Shown in pieces: positions 1 through 8,407 of a DNA stretch of 64,000 bases. The notes below the pieces were generated by a model that searched no databases, was not told the origin of the DNA, and saw only the letters and a list, made by a program, of their open reading frames with translations. This DNA comes from Bacteroidota bacterium (GTDB lineage Bacteria > Bacteroidota > Bacteroidia > 2-12-FULL-35-15): the NCBI GenBank assembly GCA_005772895.1, contig SXIH01000068.1:62001-126000 (forward strand), written 5' to 3'. Both the position numbers and the translations under genes were made by a program. Within the stretch, counting starts at the first letter, position 1, and each line of letters begins with the position of its first letter.

Positions 1-1
1 C

Positions 2-88
2 TATGCAGCGTGTGGAGTAGATTTTATTTCAGTTGGTGCACTTACACATCACATTAAAAGTTTAGATTTGAGTTTAAAAGCAATATAA
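2..88 (+). CDS. nadC: Nicotinate-nucleotide pyrophosphorylase, C-terminal end (partial)
   Basis: Only the last 28 codons are in the window; the start lies before base 1. The readable tail contains VDFISVGALTHH followed by a short helix and LDLSLKAI, the usual C-terminus of the quinolinate phosphoribosyltransferase family, which makes nicotinate mononucleotide from quinolinate and PRPP in de novo NAD synthesis. The stop codon (86-88) directly abuts the ATG of the next gene (89), so the two are very likely co-transcribed. The family call rests on a short fragment, so it is good but not certain. Confidence 0.8.
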   Translation, partial: YAACGVDFISVGALTHHIKSLDLSLKAI

Positions 89-1027
89 ATGCAACGCAAA
101 AACATAAAGCGTTTAATCAAGTTTACTCCGATTTATAAAACCATTACGGCTAGTCGAAAGATAGTACTTCCTGGTTTTGAAGGATTGTCGCTTTATATAG
201 TTTCTAAATTTTTTTTTAAAGGAATTCAGAATGGTGCGTTGAATATGCGGGCTGCATCTTTGTCGTTCAGCTTTTTTTTAGCACTCTTCCCTACTATTAT
301 TTTTTTGTTTACTCTTATTCCATACATTCCTATAGAAAATTTTCAAGATTATCTTTTTGGTATTCTACAAAAATTTATGCCTGAAGCTGCGTTCGAAGCT
401 ACCGAATCAACTATTGCGGATATTATTGGTAACAAACAAGGTGGATTATTGTCTGTCGGATTTTTAACGGCATTGTACTTTTCCACAAATGGATTTAATG
501 CAATGATTAGTGCTTTTAATGAAACTTACCATGATATAGAAACCAGAAATCCTTGGCAACAGCGTCTTGCATCTTTTTATATGCTTTTCCTCACAGTTTT
601 GTTGTTGTCTGTTTCAATTGCAATTCTGATTTACGGAGAGTTTGGCTTAAAACAAATTCGTTTAAACAATTACGGCCTATACTATGTTTTATCCTTATTG
701 AAATGGGTTATACTTGGAATGATGTGTTATTCAATCATTTCTTTTAATTATTTTTTAGGTCCGAAAAGGAAACAAGGCTGGAGATTTTTTTCCGCAGGAT
801 CCATGCTTGCAACAGTGTTTATTATTATTGCAACAATTGGTTTTACTTATTACGTAAACAATTTTGGAAACTACAACAAACTGTATGGCTCTATTGGAAC
901 TTTGATTGTGATATTGATGATGATTTACATCAACTCACTCATTTTATTGTTGGGTTTTGATTTGAATGCAAGTATAAAAATGGCAAAGAAGCACCACGAT
1001 TTGCATCTTAAGCAAATTCAACATTAA
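89..1027 (+). CDS. YihY/BrkB family inner-membrane protein
   Basis: A 312-residue polytopic membrane protein. After a basic N-terminus, about six hydrophobic segments follow. The family-typical stretch near residues 52-75 (AASLSFSFFLALFPTIIFLF) and the middle block LYFSTNGFNAMISAFNETY match the YihY/BrkB family (once called RNase BN, wrongly). Members sit in the cytoplasmic membrane and their biochemical role is unsettled. The ATG directly follows the nadC stop, which suggests translational coupling. The last four bases overlap the 3' end of the convergent TerC gene. Length is normal for the family. Confidence 0.85.
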   Translation: MQRKNIKRLIKFTPIYKTITASRKIVLPGFEGLSLYIVSKFFFKGIQNGALNMRAASLSFSFFLALFPTIIFLFTLIPYIPIENFQDYLFGILQKFMPEAAFEATESTIADIIGNKQGGLLSVGFLTALYFSTNGFNAMISAFNETYHDIETRNPWQQRLASFYMLFLTVLLLSVSIAILIYGEFGLKQIRLNNYGLYYVLSLLKWVILGMMCYSIISFNYFLGPKRKQGWRFFSAGSMLATVFIIIATIGFTYYVNNFGNYNKLYGSIGTLIVILMMIYINSLILLLGFDLNASIKMAKKHHDLHLKQIQH

Positions 1028-1800
1028 ATAACATCTCTCGGATCATTATTAGTATCCATTTTTCTCCCTTTTCTCATTTCCTCTTTCCTTCTCATTCTGA
1101 TATTCATAAACTCTACAAATAATGAAAATGCAATTGAGATATAAATGAATTTTTTATCTATGTGTTCGTGAAATGCTTCCAGAATTAGCACTGCTCCAAT
1201 CATTAATAAAAATGCAAGTGCCAATACTTTAATTGTGGGATTGTTATTAATAAAATCACTCACTTTTCCGGAAAAAATAATCATAATAATCATTGCAATA
1301 ATAACAGCAAGAATCATAATCAGTAAATTGGTAACCAACCCAACTGCAGTGAGAATAGAATCAAACGAAAACACAATGTCAATCAATACAATTTGTAATA
1401 CAATAGCATTGAAACTAGTTTTATTTACATTCATTTCTTCGTCATCATACCCTTGAATTTTATTATGCAATTCCATGGTGGTTTTGTAAAGCAGAAACAC
1501 ACCACCGGCAAACAAAATCATATCTCTGCCGGTTACACCAAAATCTCCAATATAAAACATTGCTTTTTTTAAACCTACAATCCAGGAAATGCTAAAAAGC
1601 AGTGCCACCCGCATTATCAAAGCCAACATCAATCCAATAGCTCTTGCTTTCCCCTGTTTTTCACGGGGTAATTTACCTGCAATAATTGAAATAAATATGA
1701 TGTTATCTATCCCTAAAACTATCTCTAATACAGATAAAGTGAGCAAACTGATAAGTGAAGCAATCGAAAAAAGCTCATTAAAGTCTTGGGCTAAATGCAT
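1024..1800 (-). CDS. TerC family integral membrane protein
   Basis: A 258-residue polytopic protein with about seven hydrophobic helices. The N-terminal motif LTLSVLEIVLGIDNIIFISI and a second block IVLIDIVFSFDSILTAVGL are the paired Asp-containing TerC signatures, each placing acidic residues within a membrane helix. TerC proteins are associated with metal handling; some relatives export manganese or metallate exoenzymes. The C-terminus is a charged tail (MRRKEEMRKGRK). The gene is convergent with the YihY gene and overlaps its last codon. No terminator fits between them. The substrate cannot be told from the sequence. Confidence 0.9.
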   Translation of the reverse strand: MHLAQDFNELFSIASLISLLTLSVLEIVLGIDNIIFISIIAGKLPREKQGKARAIGLMLALIMRVALLFSISWIVGLKKAMFYIGDFGVTGRDMILFAGGVFLLYKTTMELHNKIQGYDDEEMNVNKTSFNAIVLQIVLIDIVFSFDSILTAVGLVTNLLIMILAVIIAMIIMIIFSGKVSDFINNNPTIKVLALAFLLMIGAVLILEAFHEHIDKKFIYISIAFSLFVEFMNIRMRRKEEMRKGRKMDTNNDPRDVI

Positions 1801-1890
1801 AGAATTTTAAATTTTTACAAAAATACATAGAATTTTTAGATTGAATTGAAAAATTTTCTTATTGATTTTCAAATACTTACAAATTATTTT

Positions 1891-1933
1891 AGTACTATGC
1901 GATACAAGGTACTACTTTTTGTATATATCTTTG
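1891..1933 (+). promoter_or_regulatory. Probable promoter and operator of the padR-pspC pair
   Basis: TATCTTTG at 1926-1933 fits the Bacteroidota -7 consensus TAnnTTTG. Just upstream, 1891-1913 carries an interrupted inverted repeat with arms AGTAC and GTACT separated by 13 bases, placed where the -33 region should lie. PadR regulators commonly repress their own operon by binding such dyads, so I read it as an autoregulatory operator. No clear TTTG -33 box is visible at the right distance. Confidence 0.5.
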
Positions 1934-2019
1934 CAATGTCATCTAGCAGGTTTGACGAAATCTCAAAATGTGCCTTGATAGCTACAAGGAAAATTGAACT
2001 AACATTTAATAATAAACAC

Positions 2020-2349
2020 ATGAACATAGAAAACACAAAAGCGCAAATGAAAAAAGGCGTACTTGAGTTTTGCATATTATCGGTGTTATCAGGAGGAGAA
2101 AATTATCCGTCTGAGATCATCGCCAAAATGAAAGATGCAAAACTCATAGTTGTGGAAGGAACATTATATCCTCTACTTATGCGCCTTAAAAATGATGGCT
2201 TGTTAAGCTATCGTTGGGAAGAATCAACTTCCGGACCGCCAAGAAAATATTACAAGCTAACTCCGGTTGGAGAACAATTTTTAAAAGAATTGGAATTAAC
2301 CTGGAACGAGTTAGTAGATGCAGTAAATAAAACCATACAAAAAAATTGA
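2020..2349 (+). CDS. PadR family transcriptional regulator
   Basis: A 109-residue winged-helix DNA-binding protein. The core runs LEFCILSVLSGGENYPSEII, then VEGTLYPLLMRLKNDGLLSYRWEES, then GPPRKYYKLTPVGEQFL, which is the typical PadR recognition helix, wing and PRKYY signature. The start at 2020 (MNIENTKAQMKKG) is preferred over an in-frame start at 1846. The extra upstream residues would be encoded across the promoter and operator and have no homology-like character. The gene lies 55 bases before a PspC-domain gene, a frequent Bacteroidota pairing in which the PadR protein probably controls the membrane partner. The ligand is unknown. Confidence 0.9.
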   Translation: MNIENTKAQMKKGVLEFCILSVLSGGENYPSEIIAKMKDAKLIVVEGTLYPLLMRLKNDGLLSYRWEESTSGPPRKYYKLTPVGEQFLKELELTWNELVDAVNKTIQKN

Positions 2350-2404
2350 ATTTGGGATTGAGAAGTTGATAAACAACCAAATCACAAACTAAAAAACTAA
2401 GACA

Positions 2405-4111
2405 ATGAACAAAACTATAACAATGAACTTAAGCGGCATCATATTCCACATCGAAGAAGATGCATATGAAATGCTTAACAAGTATCTAAGTACCATTAAA
2501 GGCTACTTCAAAGATTCTGAAGGTCGTGACGAAATCATGAGCGACATTGAATCACGTATTGCTGAAATGTTACAGGAGAAAGTAAGCAATACAAAGCAAG
2601 CTGTTCTTAAAATGGATGTGGAAAGTGTTATCGCTGTAATGGGAAAACCAGAAGATTTTGCAGGTGACAATGCAGAAAATTCAAAAAGCGAAACAAAAAC
2701 TGAAAGCAATACTTCATATGATGGAAGTAAGAGAAGAAGAGTTTTCCGTGATCCTGATGATAAAGTATTAGGCGGTGTATGTTCCGGAATTGCAAACTAT
2801 TTCGACTTCGATCCAATATGGTTAAGAGCCGCATTTGCGTTGAGTTTCTTTGTATTTGGCTCGGGAGCAGTATTATATATTATTTTATGTATGATTATTC
2901 CGAAAGCAAAAACAACTGCTGAAAAATTAGAGATGCGTGGCGAAAAAGTAGACATCAATAATATAAGTAAAGCAGTAAACGAAGAGTTTGAAGAATTCAA
3001 ACAACGAATGGAAAAATTCGGCAAAGATGTTGGCTCAAAAGAAAACAGAGAAAGAGTAAGAACATCTACAGAAAAAGCAGGTGATTTTATTGGAGATGTA
3101 TTAAAGAATATTTTTATAATGTTAGGAAAAATACTTTCTGTAATCCTTATCGTTATTGCTGTATTCTTTTTCATCATTTTGCTTGGATCTTTATTCGGAA
3201 GAAATTTCATTCATATGAACATTAATGATACCGATTTCTCCTACTCCATTTACGATATGATGCACAGCATTTTTCCAAATGATTTACCCATTGAATTTGC
3301 AGTAATTGGTTTAGTACTTTTCCTTGGCTTACCATTATTATCGATGATTTATGGTGGAATACGTCACCTGTTTGGAATCAAACAAAAAAATAAAATTGTT
3401 AGTTACACAACAAGTATTTTATGGTTCACCGGATTGGCTTTCATCATTTATGTTGTTTACCAAGTAAGTGACGATTTCAGAGAAGATGCAACAAGCAAAC
3501 ACAATGTTGAATTGGTTTCTTCAAAATCAGACACACTTTACCTATCTGTAAAACAACTTCAGAAATACGGATTAAATGACGATGAAAGTTATGATTCAAG
3601 AATAATGATCGACAACTGGACATTATTAAAAAACAATGGAAAGAGTACCAGCTTTGGGTTTCCAACCTTTGATATTGTTATGAATGATAAGGATAGTGTA
3701 GAACTCGTTGAAATCAAATCGGCATCCGGAAAAGATAAAAAGGAAGCTTTGTATAGAGCAAAACATATTTCGTACAGCGTTATGCAAAAAGATTCTTTGA
3801 TAGAACTTAATCCACAATTTGATATTGATGCAGATGACAAATGGAGAAATCAAAATCTGAAATTGGTTTTAAAGATTCCTGTAGGAAAAGTGGTGTTCCT
3901 ATCTCCTAGCATGAAACATATTATTTATGATATTGATAATGTGAATGACACATATGATAATGACATGTTAGGCAGAAGATGGAAAATGACTAGCCAAGGC
4001 TTAGAATGTGTTGATTGTGAAGGATTAGAATATTTTAATCATGAAGATGGAGTTCACATTCCGCCTCCGCCAGCACCTGCTCCAATTGAATCAACAAAAA
4101 ATAATTATTAA
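2405..4111 (+). CDS. PspC-domain membrane protein
   Basis: A 568-residue protein. Residues about 1-95 form a soluble N-terminal domain (MNLSGIIFHIEEDAYEML..., then a helical EIMSDIESRIAEML segment) common in Bacteroidota PspC proteins. Residues about 118-172 are the PspC domain, with KVLGGVCSGIANYFDFDPIWLR and a transmembrane helix ending in IIPK. A charged helical linker is followed by about three more hydrophobic helices (about 238-265, 295-325, 335-360) and a C-terminal, mostly beta domain. It ends in a proline-rich tail. PspC domains belong to phage-shock-type envelope-stress systems. Being downstream of padR suggests a regulated stress sensor, but the signal is unknown. Confidence 0.85.
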   Translation: MNKTITMNLSGIIFHIEEDAYEMLNKYLSTIKGYFKDSEGRDEIMSDIESRIAEMLQEKVSNTKQAVLKMDVESVIAVMGKPEDFAGDNAENSKSETKTESNTSYDGSKRRRVFRDPDDKVLGGVCSGIANYFDFDPIWLRAAFALSFFVFGSGAVLYIILCMIIPKAKTTAEKLEMRGEKVDINNISKAVNEEFEEFKQRMEKFGKDVGSKENRERVRTSTEKAGDFIGDVLKNIFIMLGKILSVILIVIAVFFFIILLGSLFGRNFIHMNINDTDFSYSIYDMMHSIFPNDLPIEFAVIGLVLFLGLPLLSMIYGGIRHLFGIKQKNKIVSYTTSILWFTGLAFIIYVVYQVSDDFREDATSKHNVELVSSKSDTLYLSVKQLQKYGLNDDESYDSRIMIDNWTLLKNNGKSTSFGFPTFDIVMNDKDSVELVEIKSASGKDKKEALYRAKHISYSVMQKDSLIELNPQFDIDADDKWRNQNLKLVLKIPVGKVVFLSPSMKHIIYDIDNVNDTYDNDMLGRRWKMTSQGLECVDCEGLEYFNHEDGVHIPPPPAPAPIESTKNNY

Positions 4112-4156
4112 TTGCTGTAACTTTTAGATATGCTATTCGTCCAGCTATTAGAAAAC

Positions 4157-4181
4157 CCTCCTAAGTAAAAAGCTTAGGAGG
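4157..4181 (+). terminator. Hairpin after pspC-domain gene, possible terminator
   Basis: Perfect 9-bp stem CCTCCTAAG / CTTAGGAGG with a 7-base loop, between the PspC gene and the next small gene. No U-run follows on the plus strand (ATAAAACAAAA instead), so it may be a processing or stability hairpin rather than a classical terminator. Confidence 0.4.
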
Positions 4182-4204
4182 ATAAAACAAAAAACATCCC
4201 TAAA

Positions 4205-4525
4205 ATGAAAAAAATAACAACACTAGTTGTTGCTCTAATAATAAGTATTTCAGCAGCAATAGCCGGAAACGGAAACAATATTAATTCGGTGATAAGTAAA
4301 CAACTTAAAGTTCCATCTGAATTAAAAAATAATAAATTGAACGAAAAAGTAAATGTTCAATTCAAAATTTCAGAAAACGGAAAAGCAACTGTAATGAATG
4401 TTGAAACAAACAATCCTGAATTAAAAAAATACATCTTTAATCAGTTTCCTAAAATGAATTTTAATACAAGTACAGGAAAACCGGAAGCTGTTTATTTTGT
4501 AGACATCAATTTTAAAGTGCTTTAA
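4205..4525 (+). CDS. Small secreted protein, TonB-C-like fold suspected
   Basis: A 106-residue protein with a clear signal peptide (MKKITTLVVALIISISAAIA, cleavage probably after AIAG or nearby). The mature part alternates charged and hydrophobic residues. VNVQFKISENGKATVMNVETNNPELKKYIFNQF followed by YFVDINFKVL resembles the strand-helix-strand pattern of TonB C-terminal-like domains, which occur in many small Bacteroidota periplasmic proteins of unknown role. The likeness is my reading and the similarity is weak. It stands alone between hairpins, so it is probably monocistronic. Confidence 0.7.
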   Translation: MKKITTLVVALIISISAAIAGNGNNINSVISKQLKVPSELKNNKLNEKVNVQFKISENGKATVMNVETNNPELKKYIFNQFPKMNFNTSTGKPEAVYFVDINFKVL

Positions 4526-4566
4526 TTTCACTCAAGGGGTATAAAGTCGTGCAAAAACTTAATACA

Positions 4567-4603
4567 GGGGAATGAGTTCGTAGCATTTCTCATTCTCCGC
4601 CCC
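4567..4603 (+). terminator. Possible terminator of the small secreted-protein gene
   Basis: GGGGAATGAG (4567-4576) can pair with CTCATT (4589-4594) and, across a 5-base bulge, CCCC (4600-4603). It is followed by TTTCTTATAT. It lies 42 bases after the stop at 4525. Confidence 0.4.
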
Positions 4604-4613
4604 TTTCTTATAT

Positions 4614-4648
4614 AAAACGATAAGTGTAACAACTTATCGTTTTTTTTT
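4614..4648 (+). terminator. Rho-independent terminator
   Basis: Twelve-base arms AAAACGATAAGT (4614-4625) and ACTTATCGTTTT (4632-4643) enclose a 6-base loop, and a run of T follows. This is a strong intrinsic terminator just upstream of the next promoter. The reverse orientation also has As and Ts flanking, so it could work both ways. Confidence 0.75.
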
Positions 4649-4651
4649 ATT

Positions 4652-4659
4652 TATATTTG
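4652..4659 (+). promoter_or_regulatory. -7 box TATATTTG for the 4675 gene
   Basis: TATATTTG matches TAnnTTTG and lies 15 bases before the ATG at 4675, which implies a very short leader. The start at 4675 is chosen partly because an upstream TTG start would lie inside this box. Confidence 0.55.
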
Positions 4660-4674
4660 CTGAAACACTATTAC

Positions 4675-5343
4675 ATGAAAAAAATCATTTTTATTTTAGC
4701 ACTTGCCTTCTCTTTTGGAAATTCTTTTTCACAAGACACAATTACAAAAAGAAGTTCCGAAAAAATTATTGCAAAAATCATTGAAATAAGTCCTACCGAA
4801 ATCAAATACAAAAAATATGACTATCAAGATGGTCCAACCTACATTGAAAAAAAGTCGGATATTAAAATGATCATTTTTGCTAATGGAATGAAAGAAGTGT
4901 TTGAAGAGCAAAAACTTGTTGTTGAAATAAAATCAACTTCTCCAACAGATGATTATGTTGTAAAAGCAGAGGAATCGGCTAAAATTGATATGTGGGGACA
5001 AAATAAATTCCGCTATAAAAGCCGATTTATGGGAGAGCGGGAAGTTCATGAAGTTTTATTGAAAACAAAAGACAAAAAAATAATGTCACTGGTAGGCTCA
5101 GCAAAAGATGCAAAAAAAGCGCAATATGTTGGTTTTGCTGGTATTCCTTTGGGAATTGGAGCCGGAGCTTTATTAGTAATGAGTGCATCTACCGGATATT
5201 ATGGCTTTGATGAAACATATTTAGCCGGAAGTGCTGTTTGTGCATTAGCCGCAATAGCTTGTCCTATAGTTGCTATTTCCATGAAAACAAAACGAAACAG
5301 ATGCAACAGAGCGGCTGTCAGCTTGTATAACGAAAAGTTTTAA
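4675..5343 (+). CDS. Secreted protein of unknown function, upstream paralogue
   Basis: A 222-residue protein from the ATG at 4675 with a signal peptide (MKKIIFILALAFSFGNSFSQ). The mature N-terminal half (KIIAKIIEISPTEIKYKKYDYQDGPTYIEKKSDIKMIIFANG) is like a small beta domain that is common in Bacteroidota and unnamed to me. The C-terminal third has two glycine- and alanine-rich hydrophobic segments (about 155-172 and 182-205), probably membrane-spanning, and ends AAVSLYNEKF. The next gene starts two bases after its stop and ends in the nearly identical AVNLYNEKF with similar hydrophobic segments. The two are therefore partial paralogues in one operon. I do not recognise a function. Confidence 0.75.
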   Translation: MKKIIFILALAFSFGNSFSQDTITKRSSEKIIAKIIEISPTEIKYKKYDYQDGPTYIEKKSDIKMIIFANGMKEVFEEQKLVVEIKSTSPTDDYVVKAEESAKIDMWGQNKFRYKSRFMGEREVHEVLLKTKDKKIMSLVGSAKDAKKAQYVGFAGIPLGIGAGALLVMSASTGYYGFDETYLAGSAVCALAAIACPIVAISMKTKRNRCNRAAVSLYNEKF

Positions 5344-5344
5344 A

Positions 5345-5818
5345 ATGAGAATATTTTTGTTTTCTATTACGTTTTTGTTTTTATTACCCAAACTATATTC
5401 GCAAGATACAATTACTTCAACAAAAGATTCTATAACAAAACCTCCTTTAAATGACATAATCAAATTAGGAGATGTGTATTTTGTAAATGCTAAAAAACAT
5501 GACGTGAAAGAGATAAAGTTATTTATGCAAAATAACTGTAATAATGACTCACAAATTATTGGTCTTCTTGATCAAATAAAAAAAGAGAAAAAATATAAAA
5601 AAACAACTTCTAAAATAGGTGTTGGATTACTTATAGCGACTGTTGCAGCAATGAGCGTTCCTGTTGCACTTCAAACAGGTCCAACTGATGCTGTGTATAT
5701 TGGAATGGTTTCAGCAGGTACACTTGGTGCAATTGGATTAGGAACTTCCATTGTATTTCAGATACAATCAATGGTTCACACTAAGAAAGCTGTCAACTTG
5801 TATAACGAAAAGTTTTAA
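5345..5818 (+). CDS. Secreted protein of unknown function, downstream paralogue
   Basis: A 157-residue protein with a signal peptide (MRIFLFSITFLFLLPKLYSQ). The middle is a charged helical stretch (KKHDVKEIKLFMQNNCNNDSQIIGLLDQIKKEKK), then two hydrophobic Gly/Ala-rich segments (about 93-113 and 118-140) and the end KKAVNLYNEKF. The tail and the paired hydrophobic segments match the preceding gene; the N-terminal part does not. This suggests a shared membrane anchor or interaction module carried on different periplasmic parts. It overlaps nothing and lies one base after the previous stop, so the two are certainly in one operon. Unknown function. Confidence 0.75.
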   Translation: MRIFLFSITFLFLLPKLYSQDTITSTKDSITKPPLNDIIKLGDVYFVNAKKHDVKEIKLFMQNNCNNDSQIIGLLDQIKKEKKYKKTTSKIGVGLLIATVAAMSVPVALQTGPTDAVYIGMVSAGTLGAIGLGTSIVFQIQSMVHTKKAVNLYNEKF

Positions 5819-5899
5819 TAGCTAGTTTTCAAACACTTACGTATCGCCCGTTTTTTCCACAAAATCAAAAAACACCCTGTTTTTGCTATTACAAATACT

Positions 5900-5907
5900 T
5901 ATATTTG
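5900..5907 (+). promoter_or_regulatory. -7 box TATATTTG for the E1 dehydrogenase gene
   Basis: TATATTTG fits TAnnTTTG and ends 27 bases before the ATG at 5935. No convincing -33 TTTG was found at the usual 19-23 base spacing. Confidence 0.5.
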
Positions 5908-5934
5908 TGATTATAGATTTTATACCCATTTTTT

Positions 5935-8358
5935 ATGTCAAACGAAGAAACAATGTCTTCAGGAAAAACTAAAGTTACTGAGTACATCAAAATAGTATTA
6001 AACGATTTTCGGATTGCAAATGAAAGTCGTGAAGCCAGTTTAATGGGCAGACGAGAAGTTCTTACCGGGAAAGCCAAATTCGGAATTTTCGGTGATGGAA
6101 AAGAAATTGCTCAATTAGCGATGGCAAAAGTTTTTCAAAACGGTGATTTCCGTTCTGGATATTACCGTGATCAAACATTTATGTTTGCTACAGGGAATCT
6201 TACTTTACAAGAATGGTTTGCAGGATTGTACGGACATACAGATGCGGATGCTGAACCTATGAGTGCCGGACGACAAATGGGCGGACACTTTGGAACACGC
6301 AGTTTAAATGCAGATGGAACCTGGAAAGATTTAACTAAAATAAAAAATTCATCACCGGATATTTCACCAACAGGCGGGCAAATGCCACGTTTGCTTGGAT
6401 TGGCAATGGCTTCCAAACATTTTAAATTAAATCCTGAATTACAAAAAGAACAATTTCATCATTTGTCAAACAAAGGAAATGAAATTGCTTTCGGAACAAT
6501 TGGTGATGCAAGTACATCCGAAGGATTGTTTTGGGAAACAATAAACGCAGCCGGTGTTATGCAAATTCCAATGTTGGTTTCTGTATGGGATGACGGACAT
6601 GGAATTTCTGTTCCTAAAAAATATCAAACAACAAAAGAAAGTATTTCTGAAATATTAAAAGGTTTCCAACGTGAGAATGGTGGAAACGGATATGAAATTT
6701 TCAAAACAAAAGGTTGGGATTATGTTCATCTTTGTGAAACATACGAAAAAGCCAGTCAGGTTTGCAGAGAGCAACACGTTCCGGTTTTAGTTCATGTGGA
6801 AGAAGTAACACAACCTCAAGGACACAGCACATCAGGTTCACACGAACGTTACAAATCGAAAGAACGTTTGCAATGGGAAGCAGATTTTGATGGAATAAAA
6901 AAATTACGTGAATGGATTTTAGCAAATAAACTTTCTACAGAAAATGAATTAGCTGCTATTGAAGAAAATGCAAAAAAAGCTGTACGTGAAGCAAAGTCGG
7001 CTGCATGGAATGCTTATTTAAATCCAATCAAAGCAGAATTAAAAGAAGTAAGTTTATTGATGGATAATATTGCTACACAATCTAGCAATGCAGCATTTAT
7101 TACTAAAATAAAAAACGACCTCTACTCTATTCTTGAACCTATCCGTAAAGATATTATTGTTGCTGCAAAAAGCGTGTTGCGTTTAACTCGTAATGAAAAC
7201 ATTGCCGCTAAAAAACAATTATCAGATTGGATCAGTGAATCGAAACTTGCGAACTACGACCGCTACAGTTCTTATTTACAAAGCGAATCAGAGCTTAGTG
7301 CTTTAAAAGTAAAGCCGGTGAAAGCTGAATTTGCTGGTGAAGCAAAAATGGTAGATGGAAGAGAATTGTTGCGTGAAAATTTCAACACCATTCTTGCAAA
7401 ATATCCGGAAGTATTAATTTTTGGTGAAGACTCCGGAAAAATCGGAGGAGTAAATCAAGGATTGGAAGGCTTGCAGGAAAAATACGGAGAGATAAGAGTA
7501 TTTGATACTGGAATTCGTGAAGCAACCATTATGGGTCAAGCAATTGGTTTGGCAATGCGTGGTTTACGTCCGATTGCAGAAATTCAATACTTAGATTATT
7601 TGTTATATGCATTGCAAATTATGAGCGATGATTTAGCAACTGTTCAATATCGTACAAAAGGCGCACAAAAAGCACCAGTGATTGTCCGCACACGTGGACA
7701 CCGTTTGGAAGGCATCTGGCACAGTGGTTCTCCAATGGGAATGATTATCAATTCTATCCGTGGAATTCATGTTTGTGTTCCACGTAATATGCAACAAGCA
7801 GCAGGGTTTTACAATACACTTTTAGCTGCTGATGAGCCTGCATTGGTAATTGAACCATTAAACGGATATCGTTTGAAAGAGCAACTGCCAACAAACTTAG
7901 GCGAATACAAAGTTCCATTAGGAGTTGTAGAAACTATAAATGAAGGAACAGATGTTACATTGGTGACTTATGGTTCGTGTTGCAGAATTGCAATGGAAGC
8001 AGTAAAACAATTAGCAGAAGCAGATATTTCTGTTGAAGTAATTGATGTGCAAACATTGTTGCCTTTCGATTTAAATCAAACGATTGTTGAATCTGTTAAG
8101 AAAACAAATCGTTTAGTTGTTTTGGATGAAGATGTTCCGGGTGGAGCAAGTGCATACGTTTTACAAAAAGTGTTGGAAGAACAAAATGCATATCAATATT
8201 TAGATTCAGAGCCAAGAACTCTTTCAGCTAAAGATCATCGTCCGGCTTATGGTTCTGACGGAGATTATTTTTCCAAACCAAGTGCTGATGATGTGTTTGA
8301 TACCGTTTACGAATTAATGCACGAAAGCAATCCGAATAAATTTCCAAGGATATATTAA
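5935..8358 (+). CDS. Fused E1 alpha/beta subunits of a 2-oxoacid dehydrogenase (thiamine diphosphate dependent)
   Basis: An 807-residue fusion. Residues about 15-330 are the alpha part, with GDAST at 190-194 and WDDGHGISVP from 218. This corresponds to the thiamine diphosphate motif GDG-(about 27)-NN, but with Ala for the last Gly and Asp-Asp for Asn-Asn. Residues about 335-465 form a helical linker. Residues about 470-800 are the transketolase-like beta part (FGEDSGKIGGVNQGL, VFDTGIREATIMGQAIGLA, VIDVQTLLPFD). E1 decarboxylates a 2-oxoacid and passes the acyl group to E2 lipoyl domains. The substrate may be pyruvate or branched-chain oxoacids and cannot be fixed here. The E2 and E3 genes are not in the window. 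Fused E1 is common in Bacteroidota. Confidence 0.9.
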   Translation: MSNEETMSSGKTKVTEYIKIVLNDFRIANESREASLMGRREVLTGKAKFGIFGDGKEIAQLAMAKVFQNGDFRSGYYRDQTFMFATGNLTLQEWFAGLYGHTDADAEPMSAGRQMGGHFGTRSLNADGTWKDLTKIKNSSPDISPTGGQMPRLLGLAMASKHFKLNPELQKEQFHHLSNKGNEIAFGTIGDASTSEGLFWETINAAGVMQIPMLVSVWDDGHGISVPKKYQTTKESISEILKGFQRENGGNGYEIFKTKGWDYVHLCETYEKASQVCREQHVPVLVHVEEVTQPQGHSTSGSHERYKSKERLQWEADFDGIKKLREWILANKLSTENELAAIEENAKKAVREAKSAAWNAYLNPIKAELKEVSLLMDNIATQSSNAAFITKIKNDLYSILEPIRKDIIVAAKSVLRLTRNENIAAKKQLSDWISESKLANYDRYSSYLQSESELSALKVKPVKAEFAGEAKMVDGRELLRENFNTILAKYPEVLIFGEDSGKIGGVNQGLEGLQEKYGEIRVFDTGIREATIMGQAIGLAMRGLRPIAEIQYLDYLLYALQIMSDDLATVQYRTKGAQKAPVIVRTRGHRLEGIWHSGSPMGMIINSIRGIHVCVPRNMQQAAGFYNTLLAADEPALVIEPLNGYRLKEQLPTNLGEYKVPLGVVETINEGTDVTLVTYGSCCRIAMEAVKQLAEADISVEVIDVQTLLPFDLNQTIVESVKKTNRLVVLDEDVPGGASAYVLQKVLEEQNAYQYLDSEPRTLSAKDHRPAYGSDGDYFSKPSADDVFDTVYELMHESNPNKFPRIY

Positions 8359-8370
8359 AAATTAAAACGG

Positions 8371-8398
8371 AGGACGAGCAATCGTCCTTTGATTTTTA
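8371..8398 (+). terminator. Rho-independent terminator after the E1 gene
   Basis: Stem AGGACGA / TCGTCCT with a GCAA tetraloop, followed by TTTGATTTTTATTT. It starts 13 bases after the E1 stop and ends 10 bases before the methyltransferase ATG. Confidence 0.65.
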
Positions 8399-8407
8399 TT
8401 TGAAAGC

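Noticed and set aside
1846-2019. N-terminal extension of the PadR protein
   Set aside because: The added residues are encoded over the promoter and operator and have no family likeness; the internal ATG at 2020 begins the conserved winged helix.
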